Shown: positions 26,325 through 36,418, counted from the stretch's first letter. The stretch: DNA of 43,128 nucleotides from Acidobacteriota bacterium (GCA_947470805.1 CANIVU010000076.1:1-43128), one strand, 5' to 3'. Notes: generated from the letters alone by a model not told the origin. Program-made: numbers and translations.

Positions 26325-28283
26325 CTATTCCAGGCGGAACGTGGAGACGAGCTCGGCGAGTTCACCGGACATGCGATCGAGATTTTCCGACGACGTCCGC
26401 GCTTCATTGGCCGCCGATGTGGTCGAGTGAGCGGCGCTCGCCACCTGCGTGATGTTGTTGCTTATCTCCTTGGAGCCGATGACGACCTCTTCCATACTGC
26501 GGCTGATGTCGTTGGTGGTCGCCGTCTGTTCTTCGACTGCCGCCGCAATTGTAGTGGAGATATGGTTGATCTGTTCGATGACCAGCGTCACCTCTTCGAT
26601 GGCGTGTGCGGCGCCTTTGGAGTCTGTCCGGATCGCTGCGATACGCGATTCGATCTCTTCGGTCGCCTTCGCCGTTTGCTCGGCAAGCGCCTTCACCTCG
26701 TGCGCTACGACGGCGAATCCTTTGCCCGCTTCGCCGGCTCGGGCGGCTTCGATCGTTGCGTTCAAGGCCAATAGGTTCGTCTGTTCGGCAATGGAGTTGA
26801 TCAACTGGATTACCTTGCCCACTTCATTCGAAGAGGTCTCCAGTTTCCCCATGATCTTGTTGGTGTTTTGCGCCGAGATGACTGCGGATTGGGATATCTG
26901 CGAAGCTTTTGCGGTGTTTCGCGAGATCTCCTGAATCGATGCCATCATCTCGGTGGAGGAAGACGCCAGAACCTGAATGGTCGTAGCGATTTCCTCGCTG
27001 GCGGCGCTGACTACGTTTGCCTGTGTTGACGTGGCGTTGGCTGCCTCATTCATCTGATGGCTCAGCGCCGCAATCTCTTCGCCAGAGCCTCCGACTCCGA
27101 CGCTATGTACCCGGATCATGCGAATGGTCTCGCGCATCCGGTCCACCATTTGATTGAACGCAATGGACAGTCGCGCAACTTCGTCCTGGCCGGTGACGGT
27201 TACTTTTCGGCTCAGGTCTCCTTCGCCCACCGCCACGATCACATGCATGGCTTCCACAAGCGGATCAGCTACGTTCTTGGCGACGTAGCCGGCCACCACG
27301 ACACATAGGAGCGCGATCAACACACCGGCACCTGCGATGAACCAGCCGAGTTCGGCGGCGGCGGCTGAGGCATCGCTGGATGTCTGCGAAAGCAGGATAC
27401 CCCAACCGTGGCCGTTAAACGGGCCGTAGCCTTTTTGAGCGACGTAGCCAAATAGACTCTCTACTCCCTGGTCGTTCTTCTCTTCCGTGAAGCCGCTTTT
27501 TCCGGCGATTGCGGCTTTGGCCGCCAAACTGCCCTTCTCCACTAAGTTCGTTTTGAAGAGCTCGGATTCATTCGTGTCTTCAATCAGCAGGCCGGCCTTG
27601 TTCACAAGGTGAACTTCGAGGGAACCTTTCCCCGCGCCCGCGCCCGTCGCCGCCAGGTGTTCCCGCGCGATCTGCCGGGTGATCCGCTCCCAGGAGGCGC
27701 GGTTGGACCAAACCCGGGCAACGTTGCCGCGTTCGTCAAAGACCGGCGCGGCGAAGTTCATCGCGATGCCACGGTTCCGGTACACCTCGGCCACCATCGA
27801 GTCTTCTTTCACATCCGATACGAACGACTCTCCTTTCCGCACCTTCCCGCCAACACACGCTTCAAACCAGTCCTCACCGCGCACGCTCCGCCCGATCAGA
27901 GCTTTCGTGTCGAGTGGCTTTCCTTCAAAGGTCACCGTGTTGGCGGCCACGATTCGGCCGTCCCGATCGGCGACAATTGCCAGATCGTACAGCCCGTAGG
28001 CCTGCATGAAGAAGTTGGCCGCGTCGCTCGCCTGGCTCTGCGCACCGCGCGCCCCGGGGTGGAACGCAAACGCTTGGACATCCCCATAGCGCTCGAACAG
28101 ATTTCGATCAATTTTGTCGGCGAGCGCGAATGCCTGCTGGCCAAGGCTGGCCTCGGCATTTCTCCAAAGAGTGGCCCGGCTCTGCTTGTACGACAGCAAC
28201 GCCACTGCGGACAATCCGAGTGCGGCGGTAATTCCGAAGCTCACGATGAGCTTGTGACGTAGACTCTTAAATTCCCATGACAT
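26325..28283 (-). CDS. Methyl-accepting chemotaxis protein with large periplasmic sensor
   Basis: I prefer the ATG at 28283-28281, which puts the first membrane helix at about residues 11-32; a TTG at 28319, abutting the cheW stop, would add 12 residues. The 652-residue product has a periplasmic region (about 33-312) with double-Cache-like features ([56 protein letters not shown]). A second helix (about 313-334), a HAMP domain and a signalling coiled coil follow, with the hairpin tip [20 protein letters not shown] and EVKALAEQT. There is no C-terminal NWETF-type methyltransferase tether. It is the last gene of a cheA-cheW-mcp unit. The ligand is unknown; Cache domains often bind amino or organic acids. 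Confidence 0.9.
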   Translation of the reverse strand: MSWEFKSLRHKLIVSFGITAALGLSAVALLSYKQSRATLWRNAEASLGQQAFALADKIDRNLFERYGDVQAFAFHPGARGAQSQASDAANFFMQAYGLYDLAIVADRDGRIVAANTVTFEGKPLDTKALIGRSVRGEDWFEACVGGKVRKGESFVSDVKEDSMVAEVYRNRGIAMNFAAPVFDERGNVARVWSNRASWERITRQIAREHLAATGAGAGKGSLEVHLVNKAGLLIEDTNESELFKTNLVEKGSLAAKAAIAGKSGFTEEKNDQGVESLFGYVAQKGYGPFNGHGWGILLSQTSSDASAAAAELGWFIAGAGVLIALLCVVVAGYVAKNVADPLVEAMHVIVAVGEGDLSRKVTVTGQDEVARLSIAFNQMVDRMRETIRMIRVHSVGVGGSGEEIAALSHQMNEAANATSTQANVVSAASEEIATTIQVLASSSTEMMASIQEISRNTAKASQISQSAVISAQNTNKIMGKLETSSNEVGKVIQLINSIAEQTNLLALNATIEAARAGEAGKGFAVVAHEVKALAEQTAKATEEIESRIAAIRTDSKGAAHAIEEVTLVIEQINHISTTIAAAVEEQTATTNDISRSMEEVVIGSKEISNNITQVASAAHSTTSAANEARTSSENLDRMSGELAELVSTFRLE

Positions 28284-28319
28284 GACGGACAGTTCTCGCT
28301 TTCGATTCGGTGGTTCCAA

Positions 28320-28769
28320 TTAGTTGATCTCGTCCTGCGAGGCATCCTGGCTCGATTCGATATCCAGAATTCGCATCGCGTCCAGCAGGAGAAGTAGCTG
28401 ATCGGATCGATCAGTTACTCCGCGAGAATATTCGCGCATTGGTCCCTGCCAATGCGTTGGCGGTGCCTCGATCGCATCGGGTTCCACTTCAACTACTTCG
28501 CCGATGCGGTCTGCCAGAAGGCTCGCCGCCAATTCCCCTTTGCGGACGATCACACACACGGGCTTGGTGCCGGAATCGCGCGCCGGGAGGTCGAAGACCG
28601 AACGGAGGTCTATCGCTGTCAATATTTGTCCGCGAAGGTGCAGCAGCCCAGGTGTCGCTGCTGCTGCAAGTGGAATCGGTGTCAGTTCCTGGTGCCGAAG
28701 CACTTCCTGCACACAATCCACTTCCGCGCCGCACAAAACGGATCCTACGTGAAAGGTCACAACGGTCAT
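28320..28769 (-). CDS. cheW: CheW adaptor protein
   Basis: This 149-residue single CheW domain has VVTFHVGSVLCGAEVDCVQEVL at its start, the LHLRGQILTAIDLRSVF block (about 44-60), and VIVRKGELAASLLADRIGEVVEV. It couples the receptor to CheA kinase on the cytoplasmic side of the membrane. Its ATG overlaps the cheA stop (ATGA), and the receptor gene follows directly, so the three proteins are probably made as one complex. Confidence 0.88.
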   Translation of the reverse strand: MTVVTFHVGSVLCGAEVDCVQEVLRHQELTPIPLAAAATPGLLHLRGQILTAIDLRSVFDLPARDSGTKPVCVIVRKGELAASLLADRIGEVVEVEPDAIEAPPTHWQGPMREYSRGVTDRSDQLLLLLDAMRILDIESSQDASQDEIN

Positions 28770-31342
28770 TGGCTCACTCCTGTTTCCGATGACGCCGGTT
28801 GCTCATGCCAGGAAAGTTCCAGCATTCGCAACAGGCTGTGGCAATCGTGCGGCGGGCAAAGGCCGCTCATCCATGGGGGTGGGGCATCGCCGGTCGCCTC
28901 ACCCACACTGAATACGGGAATGCCCGACGATTCGCTGCGCGCCTTTAAGGTTTCCATCCAACTGCCGCTGTCCGTCGTTGGCCATTCCATAACCACGGCA
29001 CGGAATCCGCCGTTCTCCATCGATTTCACGAGCTCTTCGCCGGAACCACGCACGGTGGCGGGGTATCCGCCCAGTTCGAGATACTGGCGGAGCGATGTGG
29101 CCATGAACTGGGAATGAGCGCCGATGAGGATCGGAGCGCCTTCCGCCTTGGCCATCCACCGCGGTTGATTCCAGACTGGATCGGCGACCTCCAGGACGCT
29201 CGCTAGATCCAGCAGTTCCGTGGCCACGCCGTTGAGAACATAGGTCGCCAGCAGTCCGCTCGCCGACGTCGGGCTGGGCGCGGTCACTTCGCCCTGCTGT
29301 ACGTCGATGATCCGGTCGACCGCCAGCCCGATCGCCTTTTCACCACGGCGCACGACGATTACCTGCACGTGCTTCTGCTCCATGCACTCTTCACCGCCGG
29401 AGCCAAGTACCTTCGCCAATGCGACAACTCGCAATAGCGCGCCCCGATACTGCACGACCCAGGAATCGGCCATCCGTTCCAGTTGGGCGGCCGGGAACTT
29501 CTCCAGCCGGTCCACCAGCGCCAGCGGCACGCTGAGGCGCGTATAGCTGCCGCAGGCGAACAGGAGGAACTGCTTCTTGTCGGCGATCGTCCCTTCGCCG
29601 GCGGTGTCGGTACTTGCCGACGCCTCCCCGCGTGATGCGATCCTCTCTCGACGGGCCAGTCCGGCCACGTCCAGGATCAGCGCCACCGAACCATCCCCTA
29701 AAATCGTCGCGCCCGCATACCAGGTCATTCGCTTCAGTTGCTTCCCGAGGGGCTTCACAACAATCTCCCGTGTAGCGCGGATGCGGTCGAGGACCAGGCC
29801 GAACGTCGCGCCTTCGGCTTCCAGAATGGCGATGTTCCGCACATCTCCCCGGTCGAACGCATTTGAACTCAGTTGCAGCGCTTCGTTCAGATCGACCAGC
29901 GGTACCAGCGTCCCGCGCCATCGCAGAAGGGCGCCTTCCTTGCTCATCTCAATCGCCGATTGCTTCTCCCCCTGCATTCGCAGCAGTTCAATCAGGTGCG
30001 ACTGGGGGATCACGAACGTCTGATTCCCGCTGTTGACGATCAATCCGGGGATGATCGCCAGCGTCAGCGGGATCCGGATCTTTACCTTCGTCCCCGTACC
30101 CACCGTACTTTGCAGTTCCACCTGTCCGCCGATGCTTTGGATGTTCTTCTTGACGACATCCATACCAACGCCGCGACCAGAGATGTTGGTGATCTTTTCC
30201 GCCGTCGAAAAGCCGGCATGGAACACCAGATAAATGGCATCGCGGTCGGAGAGCGCATTCGCGGCCGCCGCGGTTAGAATTCCCTTTTCCACCGCCTTCG
30301 AACGGAGGCGCGCCGGGTCAATCCCTCTGCCGTCGTCCTCGACTTCCATCACCACCTGGCTGCCCTCGTGGTACGCCCGCAGCGATACCGTCCCCTGCGC
30401 CGGTTTCCCCGCCGCCAGTCGCACCGGCGGCGTCTCCAGTCCATGGTCACAGGAGTTACGCAGAATATGGGTCAACGGGTCCTTCACCGCTTCCAGAATG
30501 GTGCGGTCCATCTCGGTGTTTGCCCCATCGGTGACGAGGCGAATGTCCTTCTGCAGTTGGGACGCAGTGTCCCGTACCAGGCGTGGCAGCTTGTTCCAGA
30601 TGGTGCCCACGGGCTGCATGCGGCTTCGCATCACGCCTTCCTGCAGTTCCGTCGTAATGAGATTCAGCCGGTGGGCAATCGCCTTGTCTTCACTCTTTCC
30701 CCCGCTCACCCCACTCTGCAAAACCTGGTTCCGGACAAGGACCAGTTCCCCGACCAAATTGATCAGCCGGTCCACCAGCCGGGTATCCACTCGGATCGTT
30801 GGGTCTGTAATGGTGTTCGACTTCGACAGCACCACATCGCCGTCACCGCCGTCGGCTTCCCCCTTGGCATCGCTGCCTGAACCCGGAACCGGTGACTCAT
30901 CGACCGCCGCCTGCGCCGGCCGCTTCTCAGTGGTGGCAGGTGGTGCGGGTGGCGCGTCTTCGTTGGCCAATGCCCGTTGCAATTTCAGCAGTAGCTGCGT
31001 ATGTAAATCGTCGCTCTCGTTACCGGTTGCTTCAATCGCCCCGAGTTCGTGCTGAACCGTGTCGAGCGTCTCCAGGATCAAGGACGCCGTCACCGGCGTG
31101 AACTGGCGCTTGCCGTCCCGTAGCTCCGCCAGGAGATTCTCCGCCTGGTGCGTGATTCGCTCCAGCTTGCCAAATCCCAGAAACCCGCACGTCCCTTTTA
31201 CGGTGTGAAAGGAGCGGAAGATGCTTCCGAGAATCTGTCCGTCGCCGGGACGCTCTTCCAGCGCCAGGATCTCCTGTTCGACTCGGGAGAGGTTTTGATT
31301 GCTTTCGATAAGAAAGTCTTGAATAATTTCTTGGTCTTCCAT
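28766..31342 (-). CDS. cheA: CheA-type kinase with two CheW domains and a degenerate receiver
   Basis: The 858-residue kinase starts with an HPt domain (1-105) whose phosphoacceptor is His46 (RSFHTVKGTCGFLGF). A Pro/Ala/Gly-rich linker (about 128-172) replaces the usual CheY/CheB-binding P2 domain. Dimerisation (about 180-240, VDRLINLVGELVLVRNQ) and ATPase domains follow, with LRNSCDHGLE (295-304), DDGRGID (337-343) and GRGVGMD (389-395). CheW-like domains are at about 428-560 and 588-720. The C-terminal 736-845 region folds like a receiver in pattern, but the acidic pair is missing (ILIGAHSQ) and Glu786 (VVMEW) stands where the phosphorylated Asp should be. No cheY, cheB or cheR is nearby, so the output may not be flagellar. 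Confidence 0.9.
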   Translation of the reverse strand: MEDQEIIQDFLIESNQNLSRVEQEILALEERPGDGQILGSIFRSFHTVKGTCGFLGFGKLERITHQAENLLAELRDGKRQFTPVTASLILETLDTVQHELGAIEATGNESDDLHTQLLLKLQRALANEDAPPAPPATTEKRPAQAAVDESPVPGSGSDAKGEADGGDGDVVLSKSNTITDPTIRVDTRLVDRLINLVGELVLVRNQVLQSGVSGGKSEDKAIAHRLNLITTELQEGVMRSRMQPVGTIWNKLPRLVRDTASQLQKDIRLVTDGANTEMDRTILEAVKDPLTHILRNSCDHGLETPPVRLAAGKPAQGTVSLRAYHEGSQVVMEVEDDGRGIDPARLRSKAVEKGILTAAAANALSDRDAIYLVFHAGFSTAEKITNISGRGVGMDVVKKNIQSIGGQVELQSTVGTGTKVKIRIPLTLAIIPGLIVNSGNQTFVIPQSHLIELLRMQGEKQSAIEMSKEGALLRWRGTLVPLVDLNEALQLSSNAFDRGDVRNIAILEAEGATFGLVLDRIRATREIVVKPLGKQLKRMTWYAGATILGDGSVALILDVAGLARRERIASRGEASASTDTAGEGTIADKKQFLLFACGSYTRLSVPLALVDRLEKFPAAQLERMADSWVVQYRGALLRVVALAKVLGSGGEECMEQKHVQVIVVRRGEKAIGLAVDRIIDVQQGEVTAPSPTSASGLLATYVLNGVATELLDLASVLEVADPVWNQPRWMAKAEGAPILIGAHSQFMATSLRQYLELGGYPATVRGSGEELVKSMENGGFRAVVMEWPTTDSGSWMETLKARSESSGIPVFSVGEATGDAPPPWMSGLCPPHDCHSLLRMLELSWHEQPASSETGVSQ

Positions 31343-31485
31343 CGGGGCATCTGCTCAAGGTTCTTATCGTGCTATTCGGCCCCTTCTTGAACCGAAATCT
31401 TACCCTGCCGCGAATGGAACATACTGTCTCGTCCTGCGGCCAGAATGCCCATAACCGCTTAGTCGCTGCGCTAGAATCGAACAGC

Positions 31486-33885
31486 GTGTTCATTCGTCTC
31501 TTCCTCATTGCCGCCATCGCCTTATCGGCCGCCGTCCCCGACCAGGCGCTTGGCATCCTCCAGAAAAACTGCTGGAGTTGCCATGCCGGCGCCCTCGCGC
31601 TCTCCGGGCTGCGCCTGGATTCCCGCGCCATGGCCCTCCAGGGCGGGAAACGCGGCGCGGCCCTTGTGGCCGGTCAGTCCGCCTCGAGTCTCCTTCTCCG
31701 CGCCGTCTCCCATGCGGATCCCAAACTCGCCATGCCGCCCGGCGCCAAGCTAACCGATACCGATATCGCCGTACTCCGCGAATGGATCGACAGCGGCGCC
31801 GCCTGGCCCGCCACTGCCACCGCCTCCGCCGGTCCCGCCAAGTGGTGGTCCTTCCAAAAGCCGCAAGCGAAATCCGCTTCCATCGATTCCTTCATCACCG
31901 CCAAGCTCCGCGAAAAGCAGCTTACCGCCGCGCCCGAAGCCGATCGCCGCTCCCTCATCCGCCGCGCCAGCTTTGACCTGCTTGGCCTCGCTCCCACCGA
32001 ATCCGAAATCACCGCCTTCGTCAACGACACCCGCCCCACCGCCTACGCCGAACTCATCGACCGGCTACTAGCCTCCCCCCGCTACGGCGAAAAATGGGGG
32101 AAACACTGGCTCGACCTCGTCCGCTACGGCGATACCTCCGGCTTTGAGCAGGATCCCTATAACCTCTACGCCTGGCGCTACCGCGACTACGTCATCAAGA
32201 GCTTCAACGACGACAAACCCTACGACCGCTTCATCAAGGAACAAATCGCCGGCGACGAACTCTACGAAGATCCCGAAGCCCAGCAGGGTACCGGCTACTT
32301 CAACGTCGGTCCCAATCGCGACATGCTCTACAAGGTCGAAGACATCAATCGCATCGAATCACTCACCGATTTCGTCGACACCACTTCGTCCGTCTTCCTC
32401 GGCCTCAGCGTCGGCTGCGCCCGCTGCCACGACCATAAGTACGACCCCATCCCCCAGCGCGATTATTACCGCATGCAGGCCATCTTCGCGCCCTTCCAGA
32501 AGAACCGCGTCTTCCTGCACTACAACAACGCCCGCGGCTACGATCTCAGCGAAAATACCCGCACCTTCAAGCTCCACGACATCGGCGCCGAAATCATGGC
32601 CGTGAAGTCGCCGTATCAGGACAAGATTCGCCAGAAGAATCTATCGAAGCTATCCAAGGACATCCAACTCGCCTTCGCTACCGACGAGAACCAGCGCACC
32701 CCCCAGCAGAAAGCCTACTTCGAGGAGTACGTCAAAAAGGTCACTCCAAAAGAAAATGAAGTGATGGCGCTGATGCCCCCCGGCGACATCGATCGCCTCC
32801 AACGCGCCGAGAAACGTCTGGTTTCCCTCTACGCCGCCTATGCCCCCGGCCCCTTCTCGCCCGGACTCACGGACGTAGGCCGCGAAGCGCCAAAAACGTA
32901 TCTGCCTGTCAAAGGCGCCCCGCCGCCGGGCGAAGAGGTGGGCCCCGGCCTTCTCACTGCATTAGGCGGTAAAGACATCCCGGAGCCCCCGGTCACCTCA
33001 GCCACCACCCAGCGCCGCCGCGCGCTCGCCGAATGGCTGGCTTCGCCCGATAACCCCCTCACCGCCCGCGTCATGGTCAACCGCGTCTGGCAGTATCACT
33101 TCGGTCGCGGCATCGTCGCCACGCCCAGTGATTTCGGTGCCCGCGGCGCCGCGCCGTCCCATCCCGAGCTGCTCGATTCTCTCGCCGCCAAGTTCATGGC
33201 CGATGGCTGGTCGTTCAAGAAACTCCATCGCGAAATCATGCTCTCCGATGTCTATCGCCGCGCCAGTCGCCCCACGCCCGGTATCTCCGAAAAGGATCCG
33301 GAGAATCAGTACCTCTCCCACTTTCGCCGCCGCCGATTGGACGCCGAAGAGATCCGCGACGCTGTGCTCCAATCCGCCGGTACGCTGAACTCCAAAATGT
33401 TCGGCCGTCCCGTGGTCCCCGAACTCCAGCCGGAAGAGCTCTACGGCATGAGCCAGCCCGCCACCAGCGCCTGGGTCGTCACCACCGCCCGCGAAGAGCA
33501 TGACCGCCGCAGCGTCTACATGATCTCCCGCCGAAACTTCCGCATGCCGCTGCTTGAAGTCTTCGACCGGCCCGAAGGCGTACTCAGTTGCTCCCGCCGC
33601 GAGTCGTCCACAACGGCGCCCCAATCGCTGACGCTCCTCAACGGCGACTTCACTCTCCGCCAGGCCCAGGCGCTCGCCGCTAAAGCCCTCGCCACGCCAG
33701 ACGACGCCACCCTCATCACCACCATCTTCCGCAGCGTCTACGCCCGCGTGCCTTCGGCCAACGAGCAGCAATTGGCCGCGGAGTTCCTGGCCAAGCAAAT
33801 CAAACTCACCGGCAGCCGCAATGGCGCCGTCACCGAACTGGCCCGCGGCCTGCTCAACACCAACGAATTTCTCCATGTCGACTGA
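31486..33885 (+). CDS. PSD1 cytochrome (PSCyt1-DUF1549-DUF1553), no inserted binding domain
   Basis: I chose the GTG at 31486 because it begins a clean signal peptide (VFIRLFLIAAIALSAAV); the in-frame ATG at 31369 would place 39 polar residues ahead of it and lie only 27 bases from the divergent cheA start. TAGAAT (31472-31477) is eight bases before the GTG, suggesting a leaderless transcript. The 799-residue protein has CWSCH (29-33), DUF1549 with CARCHDHKYDP from Cys311, and DUF1553 with NPLTARVMVNRVWQYHFGRG and TAPQSLTLLNGDF. Unlike the two PSD1 proteins upstream, the centre holds only a short helical linker. Codons end mainly in C, the reverse of its paralogues at 10-18 kb. Confidence 0.88.
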   Translation: MFIRLFLIAAIALSAAVPDQALGILQKNCWSCHAGALALSGLRLDSRAMALQGGKRGAALVAGQSASSLLLRAVSHADPKLAMPPGAKLTDTDIAVLREWIDSGAAWPATATASAGPAKWWSFQKPQAKSASIDSFITAKLREKQLTAAPEADRRSLIRRASFDLLGLAPTESEITAFVNDTRPTAYAELIDRLLASPRYGEKWGKHWLDLVRYGDTSGFEQDPYNLYAWRYRDYVIKSFNDDKPYDRFIKEQIAGDELYEDPEAQQGTGYFNVGPNRDMLYKVEDINRIESLTDFVDTTSSVFLGLSVGCARCHDHKYDPIPQRDYYRMQAIFAPFQKNRVFLHYNNARGYDLSENTRTFKLHDIGAEIMAVKSPYQDKIRQKNLSKLSKDIQLAFATDENQRTPQQKAYFEEYVKKVTPKENEVMALMPPGDIDRLQRAEKRLVSLYAAYAPGPFSPGLTDVGREAPKTYLPVKGAPPPGEEVGPGLLTALGGKDIPEPPVTSATTQRRRALAEWLASPDNPLTARVMVNRVWQYHFGRGIVATPSDFGARGAAPSHPELLDSLAAKFMADGWSFKKLHREIMLSDVYRRASRPTPGISEKDPENQYLSHFRRRRLDAEEIRDAVLQSAGTLNSKMFGRPVVPELQPEELYGMSQPATSAWVVTTAREEHDRRSVYMISRRNFRMPLLEVFDRPEGVLSCSRRESSTTAPQSLTLLNGDFTLRQAQALAAKALATPDDATLITTIFRSVYARVPSANEQQLAAEFLAKQIKLTGSRNGAVTELARGLLNTNEFLHVD

Positions 33886-33892
33886 GGTCCCC

Positions 33893-35302
33893 ATGCATTC
33901 ACGCCGAGAACTCCTCACCCGCGCCGGCAAAGGCTTTGGCGCACTCGCCCTGGCCTCCCTGCTCGAAGAGCAGGCACACGCCGGCCCCACCACCGCCCGC
34001 GCGCCCCACTTTGCGCCGAAGGCCAAAAACGTCATCTTCCTCTTCATGCACGGCGGCGTCAGCCACGTCGATACCTTCGACCCCAAACCTGCCCTCCGCA
34101 AGTACGACGGCCAACCCCTCCCCGGTTCCTTCGGCGAAGGCCTCATCACCAGCCGCATCGATTTCCGAAAAGCCCTCATGCGCGGCTCGCCGTGGGAGTT
34201 CAATCGCTGCGGCAAATCCGGCCTGGAGATCTCCTCCCTCTACCCCCATCTCTCCGAACATGCCGATGATCTGGCCGTCATCCGCAGTTGCCACGGCGAC
34301 GCCTTCGACCACGCCCCGGCCATCTACCTCCGCACCAGCGGCTCTCAATTCCCCGGCCGCCCGTCGCTCGGCGCCTGGTCCGTCTATGGCCTCGGCAGCG
34401 AAAATCAGAACCTCCCCGCCTTCGTCGTCATGAGCGATGGCGCGATGAAATCCGGCGCCGGCGCGTATGGCGCGGGCTACCTCCCTGCCGTCTACCAGGG
34501 CACGGTTTTCCGCAGCGGCCAGAACCCCGTGCTGCATCTCAATTCCCCCAAAGGCGTCACCCCGGAAGCCCAGCGCGAAACGCTCGATCTCATCTCCCGC
34601 ATGAACAAACGCCACTTCGCCGAACGCGAAGAGGACACTGCGCTCGACGCCCGCATCGCCTCCTACGAACTCGCCTTTCGCATGCAGGCCGAAGCGCCCG
34701 ACGCCGTCGACATTACCAAGGAATCCGAAGCCACCCGCAAGCTCTACGGCATCGGCGAACCGGCCACCGATGATTTCGGCCGCAAGTGCCTCCTCGCCCG
34801 CCGTCTAGTGCAGCGCGGCGTCCGTTTCGTCCAGCTCTACTGCGGCACCAACCTCGGTGACGATTGGGACGACGCCCACAACGACCTCCTCGGCTCGCAC
34901 ACCAAGATGTGCAAGAAGTCCGACCAGCCCATCGCCGCCCTGCTCAAAGATCTGAAGGCTCACGGCCTACTCGATTCCACCCTCGTCGTCTGGTCCAGCG
35001 AGTTCGGCCGCACCCCGCTCGCCGAAGGCAAGAACGGCCGCGATCATCATCCATACGGCTTCTCCACCTGGATGGCTGGCGCCGGTATTCAGGGCGGCCG
35101 CGCCCTAGGCGCTACTGACGAATTCGGCCTCCGCGCCGTTGATCAGCGCAAGGACGTTCACGACATGAACGCCAGCATTCTGCGCCTGCTCGGGATGGAT
35201 CATCTGAAGCTCACCTATCGCTACCAGAGCCGCGATATGCGCCTCACCGACGTCCACGGCGAAGGCGAATTTACGCAGTGGTTGCTCAACAACAAGACCT
35301 AA
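33893..35302 (+). CDS. DUF1501 secreted protein, third copy, Tat signal
   Basis: The ATG at 33893 has GAGG five bases upstream and begins a Tat-type leader (MHSRRELLTRAGKGFGALAL); in-frame ATGs at 33875 and 33821 are less likely. The 469-residue product shows HFAPKAKNVIFLFMHGGVS, DTFDPKP, WSVYGLGSENQNLPAFVVM, LLARRLVQRGVRFVQLYCG, DDAHNDLLGSH and VVWSSEFGRTP with GRDHHPYGFSTWMAG. It follows the PSD1 gene by seven bases and forms a two-gene module with it. Its reaction is unknown; the SEFGRTP/DHHP blocks resemble alkaline-phosphatase-superfamily metal sites. Confidence 0.88.
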   Translation: MHSRRELLTRAGKGFGALALASLLEEQAHAGPTTARAPHFAPKAKNVIFLFMHGGVSHVDTFDPKPALRKYDGQPLPGSFGEGLITSRIDFRKALMRGSPWEFNRCGKSGLEISSLYPHLSEHADDLAVIRSCHGDAFDHAPAIYLRTSGSQFPGRPSLGAWSVYGLGSENQNLPAFVVMSDGAMKSGAGAYGAGYLPAVYQGTVFRSGQNPVLHLNSPKGVTPEAQRETLDLISRMNKRHFAEREEDTALDARIASYELAFRMQAEAPDAVDITKESEATRKLYGIGEPATDDFGRKCLLARRLVQRGVRFVQLYCGTNLGDDWDDAHNDLLGSHTKMCKKSDQPIAALLKDLKAHGLLDSTLVVWSSEFGRTPLAEGKNGRDHHPYGFSTWMAGAGIQGGRALGATDEFGLRAVDQRKDVHDMNASILRLLGMDHLKLTYRYQSRDMRLTDVHGEGEFTQWLLNNKT

Positions 35303-35329
35303 TTGCTATCCTAGTGGTTTCCTCGACTG

Positions 35330-36418
35330 ATGGTGGCTACCACGCATAGCAAGCAGTTTGAATCCATAGAGCTCGAAAGTGGAGTTGTGCTTTCGCCTGT
35401 CAGCGTTGCCTATGAAACCTATGGCACGTTGAATGCCGACAAGTCGAACACCATTCTGGTCACCCATGCCTTCTCCGGCGATGCCCACGCCGCCGGTGTC
35501 GACGCCGAGGGCCAGAAGGGCTGGTGGGATAACCAGATCGGCCCCGGCAAGGGTTTCGATACCGACAAGTACTTCGTCATCTGTTCCAACGTTCTCGGTG
35601 GCTGCAAAGGATCAACAGGCCCGTCGTCCATCAACCCCGCCACCGGCGAACGATACGCCATGACCTTCCCGGTCATCACCATCGGAGACATGGTGACGCT
35701 GCAGAAAATGCTCATCGATTCCTTCGGCATCACGCGTCTCTTGAGCGTTGCCGGCGGTTCCATGGGCGGCATGCAGGTGCTCGAATGGGCCGTGCGTTTC
35801 CCGGAAGCGGTTGCCAGCGCCATCCCCATCGCCTCCACCGCCCGCCACAGCGCCCAGCAGATCGCCTTCAACGAAGTGGCCCGCCAGGCCATCATGGCCG
35901 ACCCCGACTGGGCCGACGGCAACTACTACGACAAAAAGCCCCCCGGCCGCGGCCTCGCCGTCGCCCGCATGGTCGGCCACATCACCTACATGAGTGATGA
36001 GTCCATGCGCCAGAAGTTCGGCCGCCGCCAGCGCGAAGAAAACGGCATTTTTGAAGTGGAAAGCTATCTCCGCTACCGCGGCAGCCAGTTTGTCGACCGC
36101 TTCGACGCCAACTCGTATCTCTTCATCACCAAAGCGATGGACATGTTCGATCTCGCCAATGGCGCCCAGTCGCTCGTCCCCGTCCTCGCCAAAAGCCGCA
36201 CACGCTATCTCATCATCAGCTTCACGTCCGATTGGCTCTACCCCTCCTACCAGTCGCTCGAAATCGTCAGCGCCCTGCGCCGCCGCAACCAGGACGTCGC
36301 CTACATCGAACTCACGTCCAACTACGGCCACGACGCCTTCCTGGTGGAAGTCGACGAGCAGACCGAACTCATCCGTGGCTTCCTCGCCCGCACGATGAAG
36401 GAGGTGGCCAAAAAATGA
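35330..36418 (+). CDS. metX: Homoserine O-acetyltransferase (or O-succinyltransferase) MetX
   Basis: The 362-residue alpha/beta-hydrolase acylates homoserine in the first committed step of methionine synthesis. The nucleophile Ser144 is in AGGSMGGMQVLEW, with Asp301 in FTSDWLYP and His334 in NYGHDAFLVE completing the triad; SNVLGGCKGSTGPSS (86-100) is the family's substrate loop. Some MetX enzymes use succinyl- and not acetyl-CoA, which cannot be settled by eye here. It is coupled to metW by a four-base overlap, a classic pairing. Confidence 0.92.
   Translation: MVATTHSKQFESIELESGVVLSPVSVAYETYGTLNADKSNTILVTHAFSGDAHAAGVDAEGQKGWWDNQIGPGKGFDTDKYFVICSNVLGGCKGSTGPSSINPATGERYAMTFPVITIGDMVTLQKMLIDSFGITRLLSVAGGSMGGMQVLEWAVRFPEAVASAIPIASTARHSAQQIAFNEVARQAIMADPDWADGNYYDKKPPGRGLAVARMVGHITYMSDESMRQKFGRRQREENGIFEVESYLRYRGSQFVDRFDANSYLFITKAMDMFDLANGAQSLVPVLAKSRTRYLIISFTSDWLYPSYQSLEIVSALRRRNQDVAYIELTSNYGHDAFLVEVDEQTELIRGFLARTMKEVAKK

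Noticed and set aside
31364-31390. Sigma-28 (FliA)-like promoter upstream of cheA on the minus strand
   Set aside because: CACGATAA and TCAAGAAG have the right 11-base spacing, but match the consensus in only six and four of eight positions, and no flagellar genes are present.
19398-31485. dif-like recombination site at the skew switch
   Set aside because: I read the intergenic regions at 19398-19469, 20076-20335 and 31343-31485 for a 28-base XerCD-type palindrome and saw none.
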